Shown: positions 19,681-29,850 of the stretch, piece by piece | Layout of the letters: the number at the start of each line of letters is the position of its first letter | Position numbering within the stretch: position 1 is the stretch's first letter | NCBI GenBank assembly: GCA_036897095.1 | Contig: JAYMSP010001665.1 | Coordinates: 1 to 29,850 of the forward strand | Length of the DNA: 29,850 nucleotides | Source: Plantago elongata | Lineage: Eukaryota; Streptophyta; Magnoliopsida; Lamiales; Plantaginaceae | Direction: 5' to 3' | Translations under genes and position numbers: made by a program | The notes under the pieces: model-generated | Database searches by the model: none | Seen by the model: only the letters and a program-made list of their open reading frames with translations | What the model was told of the DNA's origin: nothing

Positions 19681-20747
19681 GGGAAAAGGAAGCCGAAATT
19701 GAAATTTACAGATCGATATAGATGTTAAACTCACCTTCAGTGAACCGATTAGTTTAACGGTTCATCTTTAACAGCTCCGATCTGTGTGAGTTTCATCAGT
19801 TAAATTTTTGTTATTGGCACTGAGTCGACCGAAGTCGAGTCCTTGAATTAGCCCTTTTTATTCCTCTCTCGGCCTTTTTTGGTGAAGAGGAGGATCAATT
19901 CAAAAAATTTCTTATGACCGAGAAAGAGGAGGACTTGTTTGATTGAAAATTGCTTTTGCTTGTATGTATGTGGTTTCTTTGTCGTTTCAACTTTGACGAA
20001 GCTACAAGAAACTTTTCTTTTGTATTCTTGCAGTGACTTTACAACCTTTAGCAATGGCAATTGATCCTGGCTCTTCCTTTACTAATTCAGTTAATTGTTT
20101 ATTATTTTCATAACTATGATTACTGCTATTGTAGTAAGTGGTATGAATCTATTATTTCTATACTTCATTAATAAGATGAATGTATAATATTATAGTATGC
20201 TTTTCTTTCATCACCTCACGAATTAAGTAGAATGTAATTTGATTACTTCAGTAATCATTTTCATGAATTGTATGTTATACTTTAACTTAAATGATTGATT
20301 AATGCATATCAAAATGAGTATCGTTACATAAATTTTAATTCACCAATAAAGATTTATGCTTGAAGTTGTGATGCTTACGTCTATGAAACGAGCCAAAACA
20401 TCTTATATGGTTTGAGTTTTCACAATAAAGTGACCATCTTTATTTTCGTGAGTAGCCAAAGCACCTTGGTATATAATGATAGTCTATCTTAAACTTCATA
20501 TAATTATAAGCATAAAGTATTTTGGTTATATACGGCTAACTCATAAAGGAAGTCAAGATACTTGAAGTCGTAATTGTTTGTTGGTGCGTGGGACGAGCCA
20601 AAGCATTCTGGACATTTGATACGCAAATCACATTAGGTTGATTATCTCATAGTTTAGGACAAGCCAAAGCATCCTATATTATGTTGATAAACTTGGTCGT
20701 AACTTTCTATGGTTATAAGTGTCTTGCATTGTGATTAATCATGATAT

Positions 20748-21094
20748 TGATGACCCGGCCCCAAGGGAAGTCATCAGTTTTGTGGTTAAATCAGAATAAG
20801 ATGGTATAGTTTTGGTTTGGGTTATGTAGCTTTTTTGTGGTTAAATCAGAATAAGATGGTATAGTTTTGGTTTGGGTTATGTAGCTTTTTCCTTTGTATA
20901 GTGCACCGTTGGACCGGCAAGGTTACACATGGATGTCCCATCACTCAGTATGATATTGTCCGCTTTGGACCGGAGCTCGCACAGATTTGTTTTTGGGTTT
21001 TTCCAAAAGGCCCTATACCATAAGAGAGTGGTGGTCTACATATATACCCATCATCCATTTCACTAACTGGCGATGTGGGATGTTGGGTATTACA
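20748..21094 (+). mobile_element. Solo-LTR-like sequence nested in the relic
   Basis: Starts near TGATGACCCGGCCCC and ends GGGTATTACA, resembling LTRs that run TGTAA(T)ACCC...GGGTATTACA. The interior has TTGTCCGCTTTGGACCGG, CCCAAAAGG-like CCAAAAGGCCC, and GGCGATGTGGGATGTTGGG, a set seen in many plant LTR-type repeats. No clear target duplication; ends approximate. Confidence 0.4.
20778..20891 (+). repeat. 55-bp tandem duplication
   Basis: Two adjacent copies beginning TTTTGTGGTTAAATCAGAAT, period 55, apparently identical along the unit. Recent, given the divergence around it. Confidence 0.92.
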
Positions 21095-24000
21095 ATTATT
21101 TATCCGATAATAACACTAAAGATGCGTTATAGTATACTATATAATTAGATATTTAAAGGGTAAGCTAGCTCAGTTGTTGATTAATTTACTTGCAGGGGGT
21201 TTTATAGTCATGAAAAGTCATTATATCTCTCGATTATGTTTAAAGTTCTCACGAAATCCATGAGAACATGTGGTGAGTTAAATTAGCTAATTATATGTGT
21301 TTGAGGATAAAGAGAGATTAATGATTTATAAAGAATGACAATAGTTGTGCTAAAGTGAAAGGAACACAATGTTATTGAATATGACAATAAAGTGTGTGTC
21401 CCTTTTACTGTAAGAATTAATAACACTAGATGTACATTGTCATATTTAGTTCACTACATATTTAGTTACTCCATTTTATTGTGTCATATTTGTTAAATGT
21501 ACTCTTAGTAAGCTATGGATTGATTTGAGTATTAACCAATTCTTGTATAAATAATATGCAAGTATTCTCCAAATATAGAAGTCAATATCAAGTGACAATT
21601 TATTTCATTTTATTTGATAAGTTCACTTATTGACTATTTGGATTTGAGAATTAGTTATCCTTGCATATTGTTATTCAACGATATTATGGACATGTTGACA
21701 CATAGCTCCTCATTATGACATATGACATTGTAGTAAACGTATCATAAGGTGTCATTAAGTTGTCAGTTAAATTCTCAAATTACACTGGCCCTTTGTATTC
21801 ATTGGACTGCATAAGGAAAAGTAGACCAACGAATTTAATATTGATGTCACGTAGAGCTCAAGTAAATTACAAGTTCAATAAATTTGTATTATTTTCACAC
21901 TTACTTTTGTTATATGGTCACGAGGTATTTATCTCTTTCGGTAGATCAATAACATCTTTAGCATACCTATTTAAGGTTTATCATGATATCAAACCTTAAA
22001 CCTATAAAGTTAGAAATAGAATGGTATGGTGGAAAAGTTACAAGTTTTTAGTAATATAATTTGACCACACCGGTCATTTTGAGTAATCATTTAGTTTGTG
22101 GAGTTAATGTGAGAAACATCATGATATTGTTTATATGTATACATTTGTACTATTTAGACCAATACACAAGATTCATGTTCAAGTTACTACTGCATTTAAA
22201 TGTTGTCCTATTGAGGTGAGATTTAACAATTTCACGTGAAGTAGTAATATTTCTTCATTATCGTCCCACTTCAATCCATCAATTTATTATGTCCATATAA
22301 TTGCTTTCTGCAATTGATACATGGCCTTCTTGAAGGTGTTGAACCTAGTGGGAGTGTTTGTTCTCATTAAGTGCAAAAGAGAAAAACACCTGAGCATATT
22401 GAAATTTTATTCCTTTTAAGTGCAGATAAATATTAATATTTATTTGATAGCTCTAAGATAAAGGTTCAGGTATTTCCTACTCCTATCCATTATTTAAAGG
22501 ATAATTAGGACTTAGGACTATAGTAGCCATCGAGATAAATGAATTTAATTAACTGAATTTAGTGCTTGCTTTATTGTCCAAATTTCATTCTGGACATGAA
22601 GAAAACTTTACTTCATATCACTCTTTTGTTTTTGCACCATGAATTATAAACCTTAAGTTGTTAATGGTCTAAGTGGCTCATATAGTTTTGTAGTCACAAA
22701 GATGAGCGATAATATAGATTTTCTTGATTAAAAAAAATATTAAAGTTTGCTTAAGTGTTCTATTATAAAGTTTTGAGAAGTAGAATAGTAATTATTGAAG
22801 TATATACATGTGTAATTTTTACCTTCCTTTGATGGTATGCTAAAGTCTTTTTTTTAATGTCTTTAATCATTCAGCTTATGTTTAGGACTTCTAAGTAGTT
22901 TAGTAAATTTTAAAGACAGTGGGAGCAAATTTATCTTGTACATTATGCTAGTGACTTAAGTTTTTATTGATATCCAACTTCCTCAAATGAATTATGGTGA
23001 AACATCAACCGTTTCACGACATTTGAGTTTCACAGAGGCAAAAAGTGATTTTTCACTATAGAATTGTCTTGTAAAGTCAAAGTTGAGAAGTTGATGATTT
23101 TTTCGTAGAACTTAAGCCTTGTATATTAGTGTCACTAATATCATTTTTCAATTGTCTTAACGATACTAAGATATATTTGGAACATATTATTTGGAAGCTA
23201 TACTGTTTTATTGCATTTGTTATTAAATTTTTCCTTTAACATATATGTTAATTTGTTAATGGAAATATAAGGTCGATATTATAGGAACTCTTGCTTGAGT
23301 TATGTTGATGCTGCAATTTGTTGTCAGTTTAATAATATTAGTGAACCAAGAATTATAGTTGACTTGCAAAGTAGAACTCACAGTGAGCTAGTCATATGGA
23401 TAATGCCCTTGTCAGTTGAGTAGACATGACATGCACCTTATTTTCTAGTCTACCATGTTGGGTAATATTAATTTGTTAGATCAATTACACAGACATTCAG
23501 TTTGGAATTTATTTTTACTAAAGGTCTCAAGTTTGTTCATTCCTTGAGGAGACCACTAAAGAAATCTACAAATACTGATGTTAAGTGTTTTCTCCAAGAA
23601 CAATCCTGCAGTAGTAGAATTTTATATATCGACATAAAATGTCTCATATTAATAAGATCATTAAAGGATTGAGGTATCCATAAAGTTATAAGTATTGCTA
23701 CAGCTCATGATTGTTTCTTACCGGTACTTCAGTTTTACAATCATGAGATATTGTATACTTATAATCATTCGTATGCGTTGCTCTTTGGTCTATAAACATA
23801 TAGTGAATAAAGTCTAAATTGAAGTTTAATCTTGGAGTTATATTTGCGCATACTAAAGATTATCCGTTGGGATAATATAAAGTTGGATCCGAATGAATAC
23901 GCATGCAATAATTCATTCATAAAGACAAGATGCTCATTTAGCATTGTTTTAAAGATGATTGTGCATGTGATCATTGAATGGATGATTTATGAACTTTGAA

Positions 24001-24120
24001 TTTAACCGCTATGGTTCTTTCGTGATTATTCTTTAAAATAGTGGGAGTGTTGTGAACATCATTAGAAATAAATATTTTTGGCCATATTCATCTTGCTAGA
24101 CATTGATAAGTGTTATGGGA

Positions 24121-24133
24121 CCAAGTGGGAGAA
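24121..24133 (+). other. Polypurine tract
   Basis: CCAAGTGGGAGAA immediately before the TGTTAG of the putative 3' LTR; this AAGTGGGAGAATGTT context is typical of plant Copia elements. Confidence 0.55.
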
Positions 24134-24382
24134 TGTTAGAATTTCATATATTTTGTGGTCATATTAACACTTACCATTTAGTTTAATTGTGTAGTGATTT
24201 ATTTCTATTAGGATTCACAAAGTTATTCTTATTAAATAGAACTCAATTCTAATGGATCGAATAGTCCTAGTCTAACTGAAAATATGAGTCATGTCATAGC
24301 CTTTAAATAAAACGTTTGTTACATCCATCGGTACAGCTTCATACAAAGAGGTAATAGGATTTGAAAAATTCATATTCCAACA
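24134..24382 (+). repeat. Putative 3' LTR (249 bp, TGTTAGAAT...ATTCCAACA)
   Basis: Starts with TG and ends with CA inside a 9-base imperfect terminal inverted repeat (TGTTAGAAT against TGTTGGAAT). It is preceded by the polypurine tract. Confidence 0.6.
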
Positions 24383-25541
24383 CTACTCTTGTGGTATTTA
24401 TTTTGCATATATTATGAATTTATTGTAGCGGTAATACTGTAGCATCATCTTCATCAAAGTAAACTTTGCATAATTTCAAACGTGTTCTGATTTACCGTCT
24501 ATCTTATAATAACTAATTTATCATCTTGGTAGTTGACTAATGAACTGTCAATAGACCCATTTCCACTTCGTTTGAACTAATATTAATTCAACATGTGATA
24601 AGGTTTTTTCCTTGCAAAATCATTCAAGAATAGTTGGCTTGATATTCTTTTTCACACAGGTATCGTAGTATATGAAATGCTCCGTTGATATCTAGTTTAA
24701 GACTGTTTGGATCATATCCCTCTTAGTTTACTTTCAGTCGACCTTCCTATAGTCACATGTTGAGTACATATTTATCGACCTTCATGTAATGGACTAATGG
24801 GACTATTACTTGTTTCTCTGGGAATTCACTCATTTACCTCATGATGACGACTTCACGAATCACAAGTACATGCATATATATCCAATTGGTTTATGTGCAT
24901 TTTCTGGTAAAGGTTGAAGAAAGTTTCAATGGTTACAAATGGAATAGAGTATATTCTGACGGTATTTACAATGCTACCAACTTATCGCGAAATTGTAGTA
25001 ACAGCTAGATGCGTACGTGTCCAAACATTGATCAAGCAACTCAACTACTCATGCAGATTTATGAGTGCAATCAATTTGAAAGCAACTGGAAACAAGACAG
25101 ACAATGGAAACAAGACAGGCAAGTGAGTCTCCATATACGTTCACATCGTACATTTAATGTCTTCTGTACTAAGCAACAATCAATACAAAAACTTGGGAAT
25201 GGAAGAGTCTATTTGGTCCCGAAATACCTGCAATATTGAATCTTGAGAATATTATACACGAGTTGTGTGGCTTTGTACGTGAAGTGTTAATTTTTATGTA
25301 TTTGTAAATTGTGTATTGATATATATAGTAGGGCGTGGTTAAATCTTTTTTTTATAAATTTTAGAATTTTTTAGACTCTCGGGAAAGTTTCTCGAAAAGA
25401 AAACATGGTTCCAACTTTGTCAATACTGGGTGATTAATTAATTGGAGAGACTATCTTATTCTTGTAAAGAGATTAATATAAACTGATAATATTATAATTA
25501 TATTGAATGATATATACAAAAGTTTTACTAATTAAGCACAT

Positions 25542-25546
<5 letters not shown>
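24383..25546. other. Intergenic, no gene seen
   Basis: AT-rich sequence. Overlapping open frames at 24914-25239 show no domain or coding bias. A short direct repeat GGAAACAAGACAG occurs twice near 25088-25118. Confidence 0.55.

Positions 25547-25580
<34 letters not shown>
25547..25580. repeat. (AT)17 microsatellite
   Basis: Seventeen AT units in an AT-rich region; likely variable in length. Confidence 0.95.
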
Positions 25581-25586
<6 letters not shown>

Positions 25587-25774
25587 GTAAAAGAATTATA
25601 TAACATAACATATTAAATATTAATTATATCGTTTAAAATATTATATATACATATATTTAAGAACATTAATCTATTTTTGAAGTATTTTATTAGTAAATAT
25701 CAATTGCAAAACTTTGTGATCCAGGTTAGCTTTAACTTCCCAAAATAATATTCTATTTCACTATTTTTGCTTTT

Positions 25775-26020
25775 AGATCGTTACGACTTTCATATATTGA
25801 TTTGGAACAATTCACTCAGCAAGATTCAAGACAATAGCCCTACCTCTTTCCAGACCGTATCTAGATTGTTACACCTTTCATATCTTGATTTGGACCAATT
25901 CACTCATCAAGATTCAAGACAATAGCCCTACCTCTTTCCAGACCGTACCTAAATTGTTACGCCTTTCATATCTTGATTTGGACCAATTCACTCATCAAGA
26001 TTCAAGACAATAGCACTACC
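25775..26020 (+). repeat. 88-bp tandem repeat, about 2.8 copies
   Basis: Copies begin at 25775, 25863 and 25951 (AGATCGTTACG, AGATTGTTACA, AAATTGTTACG) and share TTGATTTGGA, TTCACTCA, CAAGATTCAAGACAATAG and CTACC. Copies 2 and 3 are the closest to each other. Confidence 0.93.
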
Positions 26021-26780
26021 GTTCTTTTTCATCCACCTCTACTTCCGTGGAAAGTTTGTAACAACCTCGGATGTGGACAACTACAATAGTCGACCCCTTT
26101 AGGATCAACAAGTATAAACACGGGAAAGAGTGCACAACCACACGTAGGGATGTTAGTAGTTTATAGTATTTCTCATTGGGTTTTATGATTTTCATGTATG
26201 TTGTCGTGTTTTAAGGTAAAAATCAGAGTAAAAATGTCGGTACTAGACTTGCTTATATTCCAATGGAGATTTAGAGGGCAAGCGTCTAGGCGATGATAAG
26301 AATCTAGGACATTGAAAATAGTGAAAAATGAGAAAGTAGCATTGGATTCGAAGTTTTGACAAATATTTTTGGAGTCACTTATGTGAAACATGCAAAAGGT
26401 CGAAACCACAGAGCAATGTTTATGCTCTGTCCATAACTTTTTCTTACGAACTCTGATTGACCTGAATATAGTGGCCAACGCATAGATATTCAAAAGGATA
26501 CAACTTTTGATAATGAAGCATGGCCAAATTTGGCCTTTAAAATAGTTTTGAACAAGATTCGTCTCATTATAATTATTTAGTTCGTATTTCGTAGTCTGGG
26601 ATGTGGCTTATTTATTTCCGAGACACATCAACTTATTTTATGAGACACTTCTCAGCTCAATTTCATTGATTTTCGGTAATTTTAGGAAAATCTGACATAT
26701 TCTTATATACATACGTTTTTCATAATCCTAGTTATTTTCTTACACATCACAACTCATTCTAAACTTATTTTGGAAGCTAA
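26021..26780. other. Intergenic, no gene seen
   Basis: Noncoding AT-rich sequence. The minus-strand open frame at 26173-26493 has no recognisable domain. Contains the short inverted repeat ACAGAGCA...TGCTCTGT at 26408-26430. Confidence 0.5.
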
Positions 26781-26913
26781 GGTTGTGTTCTCTTCAACTG
26801 AGATTTACTGAACTGGACTGAACTGAATTGAAGTAAGGTATAAATTATAACTAACCCGAACTGGACTGAACTGAACTGAACTAGAGTGATTTTCAGTTGA
26901 AGAGAACACAATC
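26781..26913. mobile_element. Intact Tourist-like MITE (133 bp)
   Basis: Starts GGTTGTGTTCTCTTCAACTG; its end reads CAGTTGAAGAGAACACAATC, the inverse of the start with one mismatch (GGTTG against GATTG), so the terminal inverted repeats are about 21 bases. Flanked by TAA at 26778-26780 and 26914-26916, the 3-bp duplication typical of PIF/Harbinger MITEs. The middle has GAACTGGACTGAACTGAA repeats. Same family as the split MITE at 575/9819. No coding capacity. Confidence 0.92.
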
Positions 26914-27162
26914 TAATTACCCTAGTTTTGACTTAATTGAAGCTTTGTTTACCATCTTAGAGACGACGGCGTACTATGACGCGGCATGGGACGCCGCAAC
27001 GTGCGTCCCACGTCGTCGCTTGGCAGCAGCCAACCGGCTGCTACCACGTGTTCCCCAATTTGATTTTTAATTTTCTTTTTCGAAATATATCCGTTTTAAA
27101 ACGGTAATATCTCCGAAAATATGATATAAAAAAAACACCAACGGCTATGTTTTTTTGAAATC

Positions 27163-27169
27163 TATAAAA
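27163..27169 (+). promoter_or_regulatory. TATA box TATAAAA before Harbinger ORF1
   Basis: Lies about 130 bases before the ATG at 27300, followed by a CT-rich leader (CTCTCTTCTCTC) typical of plant 5' UTRs. Confidence 0.5.
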
Positions 27170-27299
27170 TGAGACCAATCTTGATATTTTTTGGATCATC
27201 CCATCTCCGACTCATGTTTCTCTCTTAATTAAACTTAAAAAACTCTCTTCTCTCAAAACCTCCTTTCCACTTTCATTTTCCGACGAATTTTCCAGCGAG

Positions 27300-28460
27300 A
27301 TGGACGCGGAGTATTTTCAGTGGTTGAAACTCAACAAACCCGACAAATACCATGAGTCTCACTTCGAAAACACGGCTTTCCAACCCCAACCGAGTCCCCA
27401 ACCGAGTCACTTTCAACCTTTGTTCCAAAGCTCCTACCAAGATCCCTACGCTCAAAATTACCAATCTCCATCCTCCCAAACACCAATGTTTTCACAACAC
27501 TGGAAGAGGAGGTTGTTCTTAAAACGCAGCCGGAAAAACAACCGATCCGGAGGTGTGGGAAAGCGAAATCCGCCGGAGGAGTGGCAACCAACAAAACAAC
27601 CGTACGGAACAACCCATACAACGAGAGTGTGGATTTGACTCTCATCTCAGCCTACATGGAGGTTAGTCAAAATGCTATTGTTGGAATGGATCAGAAGTAC
27701 TCTAAATTATTTCGTCTTGTTGCGGAGAAGTATGAGGATATCAAAAGGGTAGGAATGATGATCGGGATGGATAAATTCCTTTCTCATGATTCGCTTCGTG
27801 GAAGATTGGGGCGGCTAAGAGATGACATAAATCATTGGTTGATTTGTTTGGAGCGTGCTACAGTCATGGTCGGCAATCGGAGTGGTTACAGTGAGTCTGA
27901 TGTGAGAGACAATGCCCAAGAAATATACAAGGAGAAATCAAAGAACCACAACTCATTTACGGCGTTTAAACAGTGGGATGTCATGAAATCATACGTACCC
28001 ATAGTGGGAACTCAAGATGAACTTGGAGGAAACCATGAAGAAGTGGGTACCACCTGGGGAGGATGGGTTTGAGGGTGACGATGTTGATGTAGGTGATCAA
28101 CCAATAGAAACATCAGGTGGCAGTAGTGGAAGTAAGCAAAATCGGGGTTATGAAAGTGCGGCAAGTATCAAATGGCCCATTGGTCGTGACAAGACCAAGA
28201 AGTTGGCTAAGAATGTCAGTTCCGGTAACTCATCAATGGATGCCATGGGCGAGGAAATTACGAACTTCAATGAGAATTATCCCCAATTCTTTGAAGTGGA
28301 AAAATAAAAGTTGGAGCTTGCTCGCGAGAAGGAGAAGCGTAAGGCAAAGGCAAAGATGATGGACACGTACTTGGCACTTGTGGGAAACTACGACAACTTG
28401 CCCAACGAGGCCAAAGCACACTTAGAAGCACTTAGCAAACAACGATTTGGATCGGGCTAA
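27300..28460 (+). pseudogene. Harbinger ORF1, Myb/SANT-like DNA-binding protein (broken)
   Basis: Starts MDAEYFQWLKLNKPDKYHE, with a Pro/Gln/Ser-rich N-terminus to about residue 65. A 1-base frameshift near 27500 moves the reading to the frame with EEEVVLK, then NESVDLTLISAYMEVSQNAIVGMDQK and KYEDIKRVGMM..SLRGRLGRL, the Myb/SANT-like trihelix part that binds the element ends (about 27610-27850). A second frameshift near 28020-28060 leads to GGSSGSKQNRGYES, WPIGRDKTKKLAK, and, past a TAA after FFEVEK (about 28305), the Lys/Glu-rich LELAREKEKRKAKAKMMDTYLALVGNYDNL tail ending at 28460. This matches proteins often annotated as glutathione S-transferase T3-like, really transposon ORF1. ORF1 helps the transposase enter the nucleus and bind DNA. 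Confidence 0.82.
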
Positions 28461-28473
28461 TGGTGAAAGATTA

Positions 28474-28621
28474 GAATGTGGCTTGTTTATTTTTACTTTT
28501 CCTTCTGTAGTGTGGCGAGTCTGTTTTTTTTACCTTCGGCATTGTGGCTTATTTGTATTTTACTTTCCGAAGTGTGGCTAGTTTGTAATTTACTTTCTAA
28601 AGTTTGGCTTGTTTGTAATAA
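28474..28621 (+). repeat. Degenerate ~30-34-bp tandem repeat (TGTGGCTTGTTT...)
   Basis: Five units beginning with TGTGGC or TTTGGC at about 28477, 28511, 28543, 28572 and 28602, each followed by a T-rich part with TTTACTTTC. It lies downstream of ORF1 in the Harbinger element. Confidence 0.75.
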
Positions 28622-28660
28622 AATCAGTGTGAATTTGAAATTGAATTTGAATTTGAATTT

Positions 28661-28770
28661 GTCAGGAATCTCTTGAAGCATCTTGTCAGCCACTTTACTT
28701 TTGTCGGGAATCTTGTCAGCCATTTTACTTTGTCAGGCATCTTATCTTTATATTTACTTTTGTCGGAAAT
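28661..28770 (+). repeat. 30-bp tandem repeat (TCTTGTCAGCCA...)
   Basis: Units at 28681, 28711 and 28740 with TTTACTTTTGTCGG-type ends; it directly follows a GAATTT hexamer run at 28631-28660. Confidence 0.8.
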
Positions 28771-28901
28771 TCAATGTCGAAGTGACTCAGCTATGACTAA
28801 TGAATGTCACATTTATATCTCCAACAAGTTGTCTATATAATGCAATCATGAAACTCATTTGTAGACACAACACCCTCATTCCTTCTTCCTCTGTATTAAT
28901 C

Positions 28902-29850
28902 ATGTTCAACCCAATACAAGAAACCAGTACTTCATCCGAGAACAGTTCGTCATTTGATGAAGTTCTCGATGGCTCATCTACATCCAATCATTTTGTACAA
29001 ATGCAAAACATGATAATGCAGAACATGTCAAATGTGATCCAACACTACCAACAACAAAAAGTCAAGTCATGCACGACGTAGCGGCTACACATGTGCTTAC
29101 ATTGACAGAGAGCGAGAAGATCGTGTTGTTGGCTTAGAGCGAGACTACTTCGGTGTTCGTCCAACATATGCAAAGTATTTTCGACATAGATTCCGAATGG
29201 AGAGAGCGTTGTTCGAACGGGTGGTTAGAGGTGTGTTGCGTCAAGATGATTACTTTGTATGCAGACCAGATGCTACTGGCCGACAAGGGTTAAAATCACT
29301 ACAAAAATGTACCGCCGCAATTCGCATGCTAGTTTATGGGGCATCTGCCGACTCGGTTGATGAGTATTATCGGCTCGGTGAAAGCACGGCTCTCGAGTGT
29401 CTACATCACTTTTGTGACGTCGTTGTTGCTGAGTTCGGTCCAACATACATGCGCAGGGCCAATGAGGATGATTTACGAAGGTTGTTAGCAATCAACGGTG
29501 CACGAGGGTTTGTGTGCATGCTTTGGAGTATCGACTGTATGCACTGGACATGGAAGTACTGTCCGAAAGCGTGACACAGTTAGTTCCAAGGCAGAAGTAA
29601 AAGCCTACTCTTGTGATAGAAGCAGTAGCATCCCAAGATACTTGGATATGACATTCATTCTTTGGGGTTTCCGAAAAATACAATGACTTATTAATCGTGC
29701 AATGTTCACCGGTGTTCGACGATATCCTTAACGGCGCGGCCCATCAGGTCAACTTTGAGGTGAATGGCCATCAATACAACATGATTTACTATCTAACCGA
29801 TGGGATCTACCCACCTTGGGCTACGTTTGTTCCTTCCATCCCGAATCCGG
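28902..29850 (+). pseudogene. PIF/Harbinger DDE transposase (broken, 3' end outside window)
   Basis: Probable start MFNPIQETSTSSENSSSFDE at 28902. A stop follows KSCTT (29081), then the frame resumes at RVVGLERDYFGVRPTYAKYFRHRFRM. The conserved core (29197-29574) reads DDYFVCRPDATGRQGLKSLQKCTAAIRM and SIDCMHWTWKYCP, with the first catalytic Asp in IDCMHW. A shift after KYCPKA is followed by remnants: EAVASQDTWI, a stop, then YNDLLIV, where the second catalytic Asp (ND) survives, and VNFEVNGHQYNM...LTDGIYPPWATFVPSIPNP at the edge. Enzyme role: cut-and-paste at TAA/TTA targets. The third acidic residue would lie beyond the window. The nearest host relative is ALP1, but the neighbouring ORF1 marks this as a transposon. 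Confidence 0.88.

Larger units (their letters stand above)
19453..24382 (+). mobile_element. Probable LTR-retrotransposon relic without readable genes
   Basis: Two diverged direct copies bound the region: 19453-19680 and 24134-24382 share blocks such as CAATTCT(G/A)ATGGAT, GTC(T/C)AGTCTAACT and TAGCCTTTAAATAAAAC in the same order. The right copy starts TGTTAGAAT and ends ATTCCAACA and follows a purine-rich AAGTGGGAGAA, as at Copia 3' LTRs. The 4.4-kb interior has no gag or pol frame I can read, so it is either a very old copy or a noncoding LARD-type derivative. Nothing else gene-like is seen inside. Confidence 0.5.
26960..29850 (+). mobile_element. PIF/Harbinger DNA transposon, 5' part (cut by window end)
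   Basis: Contains the two genes of plant PIF/Harbinger elements in order: a Myb/SANT-like ORF1 (27300-28460) and a DDE transposase (28902-29850+). The 5' edge is inferred at GAGACGACGGCG (26960), preceded by TTA, the usual target triplet; GC-rich hairpins just inside (26962-27042) fit known family ends. The right end is outside the window. Both genes have frameshifts or stops, so this copy is probably inactive. Confidence 0.82.

Noticed and set aside
24914..25239. Overlapping short frames
   Set aside because: No domain, no coding bias, no partner exon; AT-rich intergenic DNA.
28902..29850. Domesticated ALP1-type host gene
   Set aside because: It lies next to a Harbinger ORF1 in element order and contains stops and frameshifts, so it is a transposon copy rather than a host gene.

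Overview
This window is nuclear DNA from a flowering plant, most likely a eudicot. It is AT-rich, has spliceosomal introns, and carries one well-preserved host gene surrounded by layers of transposable elements. The host gene is a chalcone synthase (CHS) with the single intron typical of the family, splitting the Cys60 codon. I cannot name the species. The GAACT-rich MITEs recall Caryophyllales genomes, but that is a weak impression.

Layout, left to right. 1-574: AT-rich flank with a (TA)n tract. 575-9819: a small GAACT-rich Tourist-like MITE split by a 9.0-kb Mutator-like element (MULE, 681-9711). The MULE has ~132-bp diverged terminal inverted repeats and an exact 9-bp target duplication (TATAAATTA). 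It carries two convergent, decayed genes: a Ulp1/C48 SUMO-protease-like gene (+, ~969-6240, the KAONASHI-type arrangement) and a MURA/MuDR transposase (-, 9426-6827). Their introns are full of a short repeat, CTAGTTTCATGA..., always in the same orientation. 9823-10288: CHS promoter with several ACGT/G-box elements and a TATA box. 10289-12432: CHS, two exons, 390 aa, all catalytic residues in place. 12433-13460: 3' flank with small simple repeats. 13463-~18500: a decayed L1-type LINE on the minus strand (ORF1 with DUF4283-like region and zinc knuckle; ORF2 with endonuclease, reverse transcriptase and zf-RVT). ~19453-24382: a probable old LTR-retrotransposon relic (Copia-like polypurine tract and 3' LTR) with no readable genes, containing another LTR-like sequence with a 55-bp tandem duplication. 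24383-26780: noncoding, with a (TA)n tract and an 88-bp tandem repeat. 26781-26913: an intact 133-bp Tourist-like MITE with TAA duplications. 26960 to the window end: a decayed PIF/Harbinger element with a Myb/SANT-like ORF1 and a DDE transposase, cut by the window edge.

CHS is the only gene likely to be functional; it makes naringenin chalcone, the entry step of flavonoid synthesis. The transposon genes are broken by stops and frameshifts. The points most worth checking are the MULE intron repeat and its spread into coding sequence, the transposase lacking its first catalytic Asp region, the Ulp1 Asp-to-Asn change, the same-frame stop codons consistent with C-to-T decay, the nested MULE-in-MITE insertion ~570 bp upstream of the CHS start codon, and a decayed copy of the CHS exon 1/donor junction inside its own intron.
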